Source: Torreya grandis (taxonomy: Eukaryota > Streptophyta > Pinopsida > Cupressales > Taxaceae). Taken from it: 64,000 bases of DNA. The first letter of the stretch is position 1, and each line of letters begins with the position of its first letter. The DNA lies in the NCBI GenBank assembly GCA_037957365.1, contig JARHVA010002006.1, positions 543,501-607,500 of the forward strand. The letters run 5' to 3'. Positions 1 to 11,919 of the stretch are shown here, piece by piece. The notes under the pieces were generated by a model. It did no database searches. It was not told the DNA's origin and saw only the letters and a program-made list of their open reading frames with translations. The position numbers and the translations under genes were made by a program.

Positions 1-780
1 TAAATATATCATCAAGGGTATGCCTCTATGTGGGTCTCATATCATGTGTGTTATAACCATAAATTTTATTTCTATATTAATCTTGCATATTAGTTATGTC
101 ATTCTAATCATGCTCTGTATAATTATCATCATAATAATATTCATCCTCTTGATCCTAAAATTATGGTATGCCACTCTTGTATTATTTTGTATATGTATAT
201 GTAAAATCAAATACTCCATATTATGGTATATACTTTTTTGGTTTCCTTTGCTTTTTCTATATATGTTGTATCATGTGCCTTTATTGTGATGGTGCTAGCT
301 ATTTTTACTAGAATGGAAACTAGGGAAATAATTTCCTTTGTTTGATCTTCCTCTAGAGATTTGTATTATTTTGAAATTGTAACTATTGAAAATTCATGCT
401 AAAATGTGATATAATCATGTATTTACCCAATTTTACGCCTATTGCTATCATCCATAATCTTCCAAGTTTTGAATTGCATTTATCTAAGGTAGGGTCGATC
501 TAAAATATAATGTAACATATTTTTTATTCAAGTATGATTAGTAGCTCAATGGATATATTACATCATTGACGCCCCATAATATTATCCAAGTGATGACTAT
601 CATACACAAGCTATTGAAGAAGTATCATGCTACATATATTGGCTTCACAAAAGGATGGAATATCAACATTAGTACATTTTTTGAAATCTATGATGGGCTT
701 AAGAATAAAAGGATCTATTTATGATGAACACTTTTTGGTTGAATCCATTGAGACCATACTTGGAACCTTATATTTTATAG
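1..780. other. AT-rich intergenic DNA, no gene recognised
   Basis: An 89-codon open frame at 20-289 is rich in Ile, Leu and Tyr, as random AT-rich DNA would be. I see no domain, splice pattern or flanking repeat to support a gene. Nothing else is recognised here. Confidence 0.6.
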
Positions 781-1205
781 GTATATCTTTATTCTGAACC
801 TCTTTTGTTAGGAACCCTTTCTTAAAGATGATTTCTTGCTTAATTTGAGTTTGTTTTTGCAACTTCTCCTTTAATAATTTCTCTTTTTTAAAATTATCTT
901 ATTGTAAATTTTGTAACCTTTTTTGTTTCTTATTAATTTTTTATTTTAATAACTTTTATTTATCTAGTTTTTCCCTTTGTGACCTTTGCCTTTCAAACTA
1001 TTCTTTTTGAAATTATTCTTTTTGTAATCTTTCTCTTTCATTTTTTTATTTTTGTAACCTTGCTTTCTCTAATTTTTATTTTTGAAGCTTTTATTTTTCT
1101 ATTTTTTTCCATTTGAATCTTTTATTGATCTAATTTATCCATTTGAGTATTTTCTTACTCTAAATTATCTTTTTGTATCTATACTTGCTCTAGTTTTTCT
1201 TTTTA
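780..1205 (-). pseudogene. Decayed coiled-coil-coding remnant
   Basis: The plus strand is an imperfect run of T-rich segments with recurring ctttttgtaa and tctagtttttc motifs. Read on the minus strand it gives a broken frame very rich in Lys, Glu and Gln with regularly spaced Leu (for example LLKEKLQKQTQ and FQKEKFERQRSQREKLDK when stops are read through). This is the look of a long heptad-repeat coiled coil. Several stops interrupt it. Gag proteins and transposases of plant elements can carry such segments, but I cannot assign a family. A purely low-complexity origin is the main alternative. Confidence 0.35.
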
Positions 1206-2890
1206 CACTTGTGTTCTAGAAGACAAAATCATAATGTGAGTGGATTTATTGATTGATGTATGCATTATAGAATCAAAACTATCAATTATATTTTATATTT
1301 TGTCTTTTGAATCCAAAAAAATATCTATAGGATGCCCCTGCATTCTATCATATGCATACTATATTTTTATCTTCTTTAAGGACATTATGAGGTAATTTGA
1401 TCAACATGTGTTGATGAATTTATCTTAAAATTTCACTTGAAGTTTTAAAATATTTTATCACCTTTTTGAAACAATAGTTATGTATGTATTATGTTTTCAC
1501 TTCCAATCTTGATATGAAGTCTTTCTAGATACACAATAGCTAGATGAAGATGTAAATACATGGTTAACACTAGCATATTTTGGATTCTTTGTATATGTGC
1601 TATGATTTTCAAATGATACAATATTTGAATTAAAATATGTATTTTGATTTTACAAATATTATATTTAATTTATTATAATGATGATTTTATCTTGAAGGTA
1701 TTCACAAGCATAAACCCTATGCACTTATGATTAAACATGCATACAAACACTATCAATAGGTTGTGTGGGAAGTGGATAAGGTTAAAGAAGGACATGTTGG
1801 TTATCTTAATTTGGAACTATAGGGTGAGTCACCTTACCTCTTGGGATAGTGATAACATGATATTGTTTAGAGGGAAAGTAGTTATCACTATCTTGAGAAG
1901 GGACAATAGAAGAAATGAAAGGAATATTACATGGATATTGCCATATAGTATTAGATGGTAATTTAAGATTTGATTGAATCTTAAAAAACTAAGAATTGAG
2001 GAATAATATAGGTTGTTTCATATTATTTTATTACATTATATCCATCATAGACATATATTATTTTCCAAATGAGAAGAAAGTAATAAAAAAACTAAAACTT
2101 AGATCTTGATCAAAGGAAACTTTTTGTGCATAATAAAAAAATGACTAGTATAAGAAATATGTTAGGTAATTTTGAAATCCACGAGAGTTTTTTTTTTAAT
2201 TTAATTTATTAAATAGAAAAAACCCATAAATTAATTTGAAAATAGGTATACCCTTCATCTTCTAGGCTAAATTTACTAAAAATAGTAAATTCCAAAAAAC
2301 TTGTAAAATATTATGGTGAACTAAAATAGTTTTTTTAATTATCTCAATATGAATAATAAAATCCTATGATACTTTTTAAAATAAAACTTTTATGGATCAT
2401 GTATGAGCTGAACAAGGGAGGATAAGTCGTAAGTCTAGGAAAGGAAGCCCTAATAGGAAATGGGGATGAAACCCTAGGGAAAACAATAAAACTTTTGATT
2501 TGAGTAAATTATAATGGAAAATTAAATATCACATAGAAAACCATAAGACAAAATTATGAAATATTATAAAAAAGGTTGGAACCCTAAGAAAAACTAGAGT
2601 TTGGCAATGTTCAAATAATACATGGCTTCACCAATTTATTTTATCAAAATTTGGATCAATAGGTGAATTAATCCTAATTAAGATAAATTAAATATTATAA
2701 ATCAAAATAATATAAAATTATTATATTTCCCAATGAATATTATATCATTGAATATTCTAGGTCTCACATAGTTCTCTCATAAATTCTCTGTGTGTTTCCT
2801 AGCAACATATTGGTCATGTAGATTTTGCCTACCTGCAAGAAGTTAATTTTTTTGGATTTATTATGTAAACCAATATAAAATTTGTTAAAA
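1206..2890. other. AT-rich intergenic DNA, nothing recognised
   Basis: No coding domain, repeat boundary or RNA gene is apparent. A 74-codon frame at 1737-1961 has no recognisable motif and is treated as chance. Confidence 0.55.
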
Positions 2891-2899
2891 GAAATTCTA

Positions 2900-5800
2900 C
2901 CCAATTTTATACTTTTCATGAAGAGGGACTTGACAACACCAACATATTGGTCTTACCAAAAGTTTCCCCTTTAACTATTACCATAGGGGAGGATCCATCA
3001 CACCAAGTGATATGGATACTTTTGGATATTGATGGTAATTAATTAGGAATTATCAAAATTTAAACCCCTAATGATGGTCTTGAAATATATTTATTTTAGC
3101 ACTATTTCACTAACAACTTTCTCATTGACATGTGACTCGTGTGCAAGTTATTGTTAAAAATCCCAATGATAAAGCAAGTGCTTTTCCCATGAGGTATTGC
3201 ATGGGAGAATGTGAAGTATGGTATTATTCAATAATATATGGTATCTTGTCTACCTTCTCCTTCAATAACACTCATCCAATAACATACCTTGGCTTATAAA
3301 TTCACATTGTCTAATTATAATACTAGTGTTGACTATGTTCTCAAAAGGCTCAACTATTATATGTTGTCATAAAAAAATATTTCCTCTTTCTATAATATTA
3401 ATGGATATTATGTCTATGTTAATTATGAATACATTATCTAATATCATTATCCCATATCCTACATAGTAGACTGGGTCACAGGTCGATTCAAAATGCTACA
3501 CAATCATTTTATTCTCAATACTTCTCTTTAAAGCCATATTGACACCATCTATTTGATTTCCTAGGTTTAGAACCTAGAACCCTTCCAATCTTATGCTACC
3601 AACTAGATTGAATGGTGTAATTAGGCCATCCTTCATGCCACTACCTTTTTATACCACTATGGGAAGTAAATCACTTGGGTCATAAAATGAGGTGATAAAT
3701 CGATGCTCAAGGAATTTGAGAGAGCTATCCCATCATTAAGAAAAATACTTTTAATAATCATATGTAGAGTCTCATCACCTCACTCAAACACCAAATTGAG
3801 GTGGTGGATAGCCATGCCACCATAGCAGCATAACTTCATTCTCGATTGAATTATCTCAAATTTGGCGATAAGGGTTCACTTTTTTTTTTCAAATCCCTCA
3901 TGGCCAAACAAGCTCGAGACTAGATAAAGGCTATCAAGTCAGTTGAAGAAAGGCAAAATTATCACTTAAAATCTCCTCTACTTTTTTTCACCATTTTAAA
4001 TTAGTGTTTTTACCTTATGAATAAATAGTGGAAAGATTTTGAGATATGCAAGAATACTTTGATGTGGTACCTCTCAAGGTAAATCCTAAATATCAATGGA
4101 TTTGTGATGCATCAATGAGTCTCCAATAACTCACAAAGGCTCTCCACTACATGAGCAATGATAAGGATATTATCCTTGATGAATTTACAAGCAAATTTTA
4201 CAATACACATGGGTATTTTTTGGGTTTTATTTACATCAAGTTTATAAATTAGTCCTTCAACCAATCTTTAGGTACTATAATCAATCAAGATAATATGAAA
4301 TTCATACCTAAAGTCTAGAATCTAGAGATCATTACCAGTTGGAATCCTATCACCTTGTTAAATGTTTCATATAAAATCCTTTCTAAATATTTTTCCAACC
4401 ATATTCATCTTATTTTACCTATAATGGTTAAACCATAGAAAACATGATTTGTTAGAGGTTGGTATATTCTTGATAATCTTATTTCTAACTAGGAAGGAAT
4501 GGAATGGGATAGGGCTTTCCATTAGTGAACCATTTTTTTATCAAGTTATACTTTGGAAAATCCTATGATATAATAGAATGGAATTTTATCTTGGCCATGC
4601 TAAAGGCTCTTTGTTTTGGCCAGTTCTTTATTTCAATAGTCCAAACTTTATTAGTATATGCCTATGCTTTCCTCCTTATTAATGGTCTCAAATTTGACAA
4701 TATTTTCCTTTAATGGTCCATTCTTAAAGGTTTCCCTCTTGTTCCATCCTTGTATGTTTTTTCTACAAAAGATGTAGGATATCTTCTTTCCTCTAGTGTT
4801 TAGCGAGGCCTTGTTTAGGGTAATTTTTTTACTTTATCAATCTTCTTAGCACATTAATGGGAACATTTTTATGATACCTTCGTCACACTTCAAGAAGAAT
4901 AAAAATAATTCTCAGAAGCCATGAAATGTCTTGATGTATTATTTTTAGCCTATGGGTCTAGATTACAATGGAGTAAGACTCAATGTTCTAGACAAAGCAT
5001 AATGCCCATACCTCACTAGCTTCTCCAATATCAATGGAAATGGATTACTAGAGGAGAATAGTTTAAATTCCTTGGCATTATATTTACCTTCAAAATTTCT
5101 CTAATAGAGATTTGGAAATATGCCATCAACCATGTGGAGAAGAATATTGATAACTATATTACTAATACTCTCACTTTAGAAAGGAAATTTTAGGTTTGCA
5201 CTAAAATCTTAGTGGCTACCTTTGTCTATTACTCCTCCCATTTGGCTCCCTTCAAGGCCTTCTATGATAGGTTAGATAAATGTCTTAGGTATTTCCTTTG
5301 GTCTAATTTCAAACAAATGAGGGGATTCCATCGAGTTTCTTGTAACATTTTCTACCTTCCTCGTGATAAAGGAGGCATGGGAATTTTTGATATTTATAGG
5401 CAAAGCACAAATTTGTGTTCTAAATGGGTTGTTAGAGCCATTAAAGGTAATGAATACTGGAAAATTATGCTAAGGCATTGCATATTCTCTTTATCCCCCT
5501 ATGGAAAACCTAGTTAGAAAAATATTATCTTTCATACCCTTATCATCACGATGGATGTTATCAAAATTTAAGGTTCTTTCATGGTTGAAATTATATGGAA
5601 AGATTTTAAGGTGGTTAAACTTCATTTGAGATAAACTGGTGATGGTTTCTACACTAATTTATAATTTAATGATGATAATATATGGTTTTCTCCCATCATG
5701 GCCAATACTTGGCTAAATTTCTTGGAATCAAATCCCTCAAGCTATCTAGGAAAGTCATTCATACTATTTGATATTTGGTCACTACCAAGGATTAGACCCC

Positions 5801-6150
5801 TTGGCCAGATTTGAAAGAAAAGCATTACTTGAATAATGCAAACTTACCTTTATTCTTCATATTAAATATCTCCTACCTGATGTTATGTTACACAATTTGG
5901 GCCTACAATCATCCCATTTATGATGGAAGGACTGGATGTGGAATAGTGACACCCACTTTAAAGACTATTCCCTAAGACTTCTATATCAATTCATAATCCC
6001 ATTTTATTATGCTCTTTCTAAGCTCAATAGAAATGGGGTCTTAATTCTTTCCCTAGGATTAGAGATAATTTTAAGAAGGGACCTCTAAAATCTTGTTATA
6101 AAATCCTACTGATTCCTAGATTTTAGGTATAATTCCATTAGCAAATCTTT
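2900..6150 (+). mobile_element. Decayed L1-type LINE retrotransposon
   Basis: Non-LTR retrotransposon remnant. The order of recognisable pieces is that of a plant L1 ORF2. An endonuclease-like part lies near 2960-3370; its translation resembles the plant L1 endonuclease N-terminal strand (WILLDIDG, LGIIKI) and later YNTSVDYVLKRLNYY. Reverse transcriptase follows at about 4300-5520. Many stops and frameshifts are present and no full-length frame survives. The 5' end, poly(A) tail and target duplication were not found, so both limits are approximate. After about 5.6 kb the frame dissolves. Confidence 0.75.
4300..5517 (+). pseudogene. LINE reverse transcriptase pseudogene
   Basis: Conserved RT landmarks appear in order across shifting frames. 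They are WNPITLLNVSYKIL (family: WRPITLLNVSYKI), then GWYILDNLI (family: GRYILDN), then FGKSYDIIEWNFILAML and LLINGL (family: DFEKAYDxVxWxFL...INGxxxxxF). The G-S-R-L-Q-W-S-K-T-Q-C segment before the thumb follows near 4960. A last open part at 5212-5517 carries LDKCLRYFLW and DKGGMGIFDIY (family: FLW...GGLGI). The catalytic FADD box is not legible. The protein would copy element RNA into the chromosome; this copy cannot. Confidence 0.8.
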
Positions 6151-6430
6151 GACAAAATCACCAAGTAAATATAAATTGACTAGTAATTTCTATTAACTCT
6201 TTCAAAAAACTTATAAATATCTTATGAATTAAGTATCATATTCAAATAAAAAAATAATTAGAAAAACTAATAGAGAAAGATATTAGAGGATGAGAAGTCT
6301 AAAGTCAAGATCTTATATATGGTTACTTCTTTTTAATAATTAAATTTGTCATTATTTTTAAATATTAAATTTATCTTTTTTAAGTGCTAAATTTGATGGC
6401 CATATGACTAAGTATAAACTGAGTATAAAG
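6150..6430. other. AT-rich spacer after the LINE
   Basis: No coding or structural signal was recognised between the end of the LINE remnant and the repeat cluster. Confidence 0.4.
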
Positions 6431-7620
6431 CTCTTTAAGTTTCTCAAAATACCAACCAAATAATATAATAAACTGAGTGTAACAAAAATTATGACAAAAA
6501 ATTAGAGTATAGCATATAAATCAACTATGGGGCCATACGGAAAGATAACTATGAAAAGCGAGGATGACATAACTAAAAAAGTATTCAAAACTTTTTCATA
6601 ACTTTAAAATTATAAACTATATAATAAGGTTTGCAAAAATGTCTTAACCACATCCATATTAGCCTTTCAAATATTTTTTATTTCAATTAATAAACCATGT
6701 CAACTAGAATGTAATTATTACTATAATTATTTAAAAACAAAATATAGTATGATCATGAGGCTTTGTTGTGTTTATTCATTTTTTTCTTTGTGCATTGTTT
6801 AAAAAAAGTATCTTGCATATAATTATTTCTCAGAGGAAATCAGTTTATTGTTTTTTTTAAAATAAGTATGTGGTAAAGACCAACTAAATAATATAAAAAA
6901 CTGAGTATAGAAAATATATAATGATAATTTCCCTAAAAATCATTTATTTAAATATATTTTCTCAAAACATTGTCTTTCAAATTTCTTAACCATATCCACA
7001 ATCAATAATGATAAGGTCTAACAAAATGTCTTAACCATATACATAATCAATAATGACCTTTCAAATATTTTTTAATTTCAATTAACAAACCATGTCAATT
7101 AAAATATAATTATTACCTTAAATATTTAAAAACAAAATACAATATGATCATGAGACTCTATTGTGTTTATTCAATTTGTTCTTTTTGCATTATTTAAAAT
7201 AAGTATAATGCATATCGTTATTTCTCTAAGAAAATCAATTTCTTATTTGTTTAAAAGAGGTATGTGGTAAAGACCAACTGGATAATATAATAAATTGATT
7301 ATAGCAAAAATAGTGACAAAAAATCAGAGTATAACACATAAATCAATAATGGGGCCATATGTCAAGATAACTATGAAAAGTGAAGATGACATAACTAAAA
7401 AAAATATTTAAAATAATTTTATAGTTTTAAAATTATAAATTATATAATAAAGTCTACCAAAATATCTTAACCACATCCATACTGGCCTTTAAAATATTTT
7501 GTATTTCAATTAACAAACCATGCCAACTAGAATATAATTATTACCTTAAAACTCTAAAAGCAAAATACATTATGATCATGAGGCTCCAAGACTCCTTTTG
7601 TGTAGTACATATGGTAAGAT
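6430..7620. repeat. Three tandem-like units of an unassigned dispersed repeat
   Basis: About 400-bp units recur at roughly 6460-6880, 6880-7265 and 7265-7620. Shared motifs are the phrase near 'accaactaaataatata', 'atcaactatggggccata', 'gatgacataactaaaaaa', 'aatgtcttaaccacatcc' and 'tatgatcatgaggct'. The units diverge and some lack parts. The same family occurs in both orientations near 9.3-10.1 kb and 29.2-32.0 kb. No coding capacity is visible. Confidence 0.7.
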
Positions 7621-8830
7621 CATGTGTAGTATTTAGTATAAATTGAGTACATACCACAACTCACACTTTTGACACAGTTGGTCAATCTAATAGACTCAAA
7701 TAAGTTCTTATTATAAGGGATCATTTCTTGAGGTTGTATTCTTTGTAAGTTACACCTTGAAGGAAATTCTAAAATGTTTCTCTTTAGAAATTAGATATCA
7801 TTTTCCTTAGGATGAAATACTAGAATCCATGGCTATGATGTACCCTCAATATTGTAAAAATGTTAGCTCATTAGATTTTTAGAATAAAATCAAAACCTTG
7901 GCCCAACACTTCTACAAGAGTGTATAATTAAATGGTGAAAAAACTGAAGGCATTTTTTATTTTCTAAAGCTATGGGATCAATTTGTTTGATTTGACACAA
8001 CAAGTTTTTGATCGTGCTTTCAAAGATGGCTTGATCACTAGATGATGGACTACCTTAAGTTTGAGTGAAATACAATGTGATCTAGTATCTTAGAATATTT
8101 TAATCTTGCTAAGTTATGCCAAATAAGGATTTTGGGATCAATGGAAGATGAGAGAATTTTTAGTGTATTGTCATTTTTAAATTCAAAGTTAAGAAAAAAC
8201 CTTGACAAAAATTAGAAAATTGCTTGAGGACCTATACAAATAGATACAATGTCCTTGATTTTCCATTTGATATAGCTCTAGTAGTTTTTTAGTGAACATT
8301 TGAAAGAAGAGGATTGACTAATACTTATTCAAACACACTACAACTCTGAAGTACTAGATCCGAGTCCAACACATTTTAAAGATAATGCAAATAATAATTA
8401 TCATGAACAAAATTAAAAAAATTGGTATGTTGAAATTTGAAATTTAGGCATTTGAAATATGAGTTTGATTGAGGAATGACAATAAATTTTGTGATCAATT
8501 TTGAGATTTATTTTATTAGGGTTTTGAGAAAGCTTGTTGAATATAATGTAAAGTATACAAATGATTAAGAGGTAATTTGTGTACTTTTATTTTCTATTTG
8601 ATTAATATAACATGTCTATAACATTTTAAAACTCTATTATAGAGATGCATATCTTTATTATGGTGTTCCTTTGTTATTTTATACTAAGTAGGTGTATTTT
8701 TGTGTTATGTTTGATTAAGAGTGCTATAACAGTTACAAAATCTATTATAGAGATACATAAGTATCTTGTGGTGTTCCCTTCTTATTTTATACCACACTTA
8801 TTTGAGGTATCTATAGTGTAATAAAGTTTA
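7620..8830. other. Unassigned region with possible degenerate coding trace
   Basis: Between about 7790 and 8170 the plus strand gives short open stretches with a gag-like flavour (ESMAMMYPQYC, then KTEGIFYFLKLWDQFV) broken by stops and frame changes. This resembles the N-terminal gag or UBN2 segments of plant retroelements only loosely. From 8440 to 8830 nothing is seen apart from the AT-rich lead-in to the hairpin. Confidence 0.25.
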
Positions 8831-8831
8831 A

Positions 8832-8869
<38 letters not shown>

Positions 8870-8871
<2 letters not shown>

Positions 8872-8924
8872 TTTTCTTAAATTTTCTAGTCATTTATGCA
8901 AGCTATTGGTAGAATTAAAGTTGT

Positions 8925-8989
<65 letters not shown>

Positions 8990-9048
8990 ATCAACAACTT
9001 TAATTCTACCAATAGCTTGCATAAATGACTAGAAAATTTGAGAAAACC
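8870..9048. repeat. Near-perfect long inverted repeat (hairpin) with an (AT)n loop
   Basis: A 60-base left arm (8870-8929) is the reverse complement of the right arm (8989-9048) with a single mismatch (ggttttctt against ggttttctc). The roughly 58-base loop is pure AT dinucleotide, and another (AT)n tract (8833-8869) abuts the left arm outside. Part of the right arm recurs near 31640, so the arm sequence belongs to a dispersed repeat. The arrangement suggests an inverted duplication of a repeat end at an AT tract. Confidence 0.9.
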
Positions 9049-9300
9049 ATCACATATGTATTTGAGAAACTTCCATTAATCACATGGGTGTCGTGTTGGA
9101 CGAACATTAATTTTTTTCTTGGGTCCCCTCAATATGTTGGTACCAATTCACTAAAAAATGGGGTGAAATCTAAACCTCTATCCCTAGATTTAATTCCACT
9201 TGCACCGCATTCAATGCTAGAAATAAAATAAACATTTGGTTTGAAAATTATATATTATTAAGTTTTTTAGTAATTAAAACTATGTAGAAGGAAGAACATG
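9000..9300. repeat. Dispersed repeat, copy 1 (second copy at 31630-31930)
   Basis: From 'gcttgcataaatgac' through 'catcacatatgtatt', 'aaatctaaacctc', 'gcattcaatg' and 'gaaggaagaacatgt' the order of blocks matches 31630-31930. An inverted partial copy lies near 29790-29890 (reverse complement of 'gcattcaatg' and neighbours). A 68-codon frame at 9025-9231 is not matched by an open frame in the other copy, so coding is unlikely. Confidence 0.7.
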
Positions 9301-9329
9301 TTTGTATACTTATTTTTATAAATGTATTA

Positions 9330-10100
9330 AGGACCACTTGTGACTTAGGACACAATAATATTAAGTTAGTATTATATTTTGGTTGGTATGGTTTATTAAT
9401 TGAAATAAAAAATGATTTTAAAGCCCATTATTGATTATGGATATGGTTAAGATATTTTGGCAAAACTTATTATTATTGATTATGGATATGGTTAGAATCT
9501 TATCATTATATTTAATCATTTCAAGATAGATGTGTGTGCATGCAAACAACTAAGCTCAGTCTTTAAAACAAAAAGAAACATAAATCCATACATTGTAATA
9601 ATAAGGAAACCAACTTAAAATTGTCTACACCTACTTTTCAAACCTCTCATCCCAATCCTTAAACTACTAGAGCTTTGATTATTCCAATATCTTGAATCAA
9701 TGACTATAATAATCAAGAAACCATCACATATGTATTCAATAAATTTACTAATACTTGAATACATATGTATCACTATAATAGAGTTTACAACTTTTGTAGA
9801 GATGTTCTCTTAATCAAGCATAAGACTGATAGCATTTATTTTCATGCAGTCACTTATCTTGAAATGAATAAATATAATGATAAGTTCAATGAAAAGCATT
9901 TATTTAAATATATTGTATTTCCAGCCTTACTTTTCATATTTGTATTTCTCTATGGTCCCATATCTAGTTTAAGGTAATAATAATATTTTGGTTAGCATGG
10001 CTTGTTAATTGAAATAAAAAATATTTGGAAGGCAATTATTGATTATGTATATGGTTAAGACATTTTGGTAGACCTTATTTTATATTTTATATCTCAGTTT
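9330..10100. repeat. Foldback-family repeat ends
   Basis: Two segments, about 9330-9480 and 9970-10090, are in the reverse orientation relative to the 6.4-7.6 kb units. They carry 'attttggttggtatgg', 'aattgaaataaaaaatga' and 'tatggttaagacattttgg'. Between them is a 70-codon frame (9765-9977) without recognisable motifs, judged to be chance. Confidence 0.55.
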
Positions 10101-10268
10101 TAAAATATATGTATATGTGATCATATTTAAAATAATATAATCTAACCTATCCAACATAGTAAAGCTTATAGAAGAGGAAATCTCTTAAAGGAAAGATTTC
10201 TGATTCTATCAAAGTGTTTTATCAATCTCTTGAAATCCCTTTTATATCTCTATAGACTCAATGTATAC

Positions 10269-11784
10269 TGATACACTCTTTGAGATTATTTTCTTGAGAC
10301 ATTCAACTCACCAACTTACTCAATTTTATCTTTGTCTTAAAACTAACGTATTATGACAGTCATGTACTCACAAGTCCTTGTGCATTTGAGGAACATGAAA
10401 TTGAAATAAAAAATATTATAAGGTTTAGGTCAAATTATTATATTACTAATAATGACCTCCTAAAATTACAAAACCAATATAGGAATTGGTTTTAAAATAT
10501 AGTTTATAAAATAGTATAATACCATGTTTGGACCTAAAGACCTAATTGGTACTCAAATAGGTAAAATTTAAAAATATGGATTTAAAAATACAAATTAAAA
10601 TTATAATAGGTATTTTAAAACATTTAAAAGGTTATTAAACCTTCAATTATATTTAAAAGATCCAAAATTGAATAATTTGGACAAACATCTCACTTCATTG
10701 TCAAGAAAATTGAGAATTTTGAGTTTTAAGTGCACACAGTTATCTAGTACAACATTTTTACAACTCCTAAAAACTTAAAAACACTTTAATATATTAATAA
10801 ACTCTATTTTAAATAATTTCACAAATTTTTTTTAACTTTTCAATGGTTAAAACTGATTTTATAACCTTTTTGTTGCCTCAACCCTGTAACTAGGGTTTTT
10901 CTAAACTTGTAGAACCTAAGAGCTATCTATTAATGGTTCACAGTGAGTAAATATTGTTTATTTAAAAAAATTATTGTATGAAAAACTATAATACCCTATC
11001 CAAATTATCCCACTCTCAAATTAAGATCATTCAAAATATTGATCAACAAACAAAGGACTTAGAACAAGGTTTTAATGCAAAATAGGGTTTGTGCAAAAGA
11101 AAAGAGGTTTGCTTGACCTTAAATTCATTATATTTATATAAATGAGATATAATACAATACAAAATGGGTCTGAAATATATAATACACACTATTTAATTAG
11201 AAAACACTCCTTTTATTTTTGTAAAGTATGTAAAATGTCGATTTTTTACACTCACAAAATGTTATACATGAACCTTCTCCCTATTATGTTACTAGAATAT
11301 GAACAATTTTGAAATGTTTAAGGCTTTGTCCTTCCTTAGGGATATACTATAAGTATTTTATATTTATTATTTATTCTCATCAATAAATTTGTAATTAAAG
11401 TCCAAAATTTGCTCTTGGGTGTATCTAAAATTAGAAGATTCACAAAACAAACAAACTTATTTAAATTCACATAGTTAGAGATGATTTTTGAAATTCTTAT
11501 ATTTTAACCTAAAATATAATCTAACCCATAATATGTGGAATAAAATATAGAACCAATTAAACTTGTAATAATTTCTAAAAACATGTCCTTCACCTATTAT
11601 ATTACAACTTAAGCAATTTGAAATTGACGGGAAACCACCATTTGAGCTCTCTAAGATAATGCATCATCTCCTAAGCACTTTGAATGAGTGATAAGGAATA
11701 AAATTAATATTTTATACCTCAAGACACCTATCAATACACAAGTACAATCTCAAACTAGTTGATATGCTTGATGCTCCTACATCA
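10269..11784 (-). repeat. 3' LTR of element 1 (left copy)
   Basis: 1516 bp, TG...CA ends as written on the plus strand. It aligns along its length with 15450-16984, for example through the shared 'ctattatgacagtcatgta'-like block, 'aacactccttttatttttg' and the final CTCCTACATCA. Just inside it the minus strand reads GAGGAATT, a plausible short polypurine tract. Confidence 0.88.
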
Positions 11785-11877
11785 AATTCCTCGAGTAGAA
11801 AATATTTGAGCTCCTAACTCAAAGTGATATGTTTGATGTTTATTCCTTTTTCTCTAATAATAATAATAATAATAATA

Positions 11878-11919
<42 letters not shown>

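Noticed and set aside
20..289. 89-codon frame at the left edge
   Set aside because: Ile/Leu/Tyr-rich composition of AT-rich DNA with no recognisable motif.
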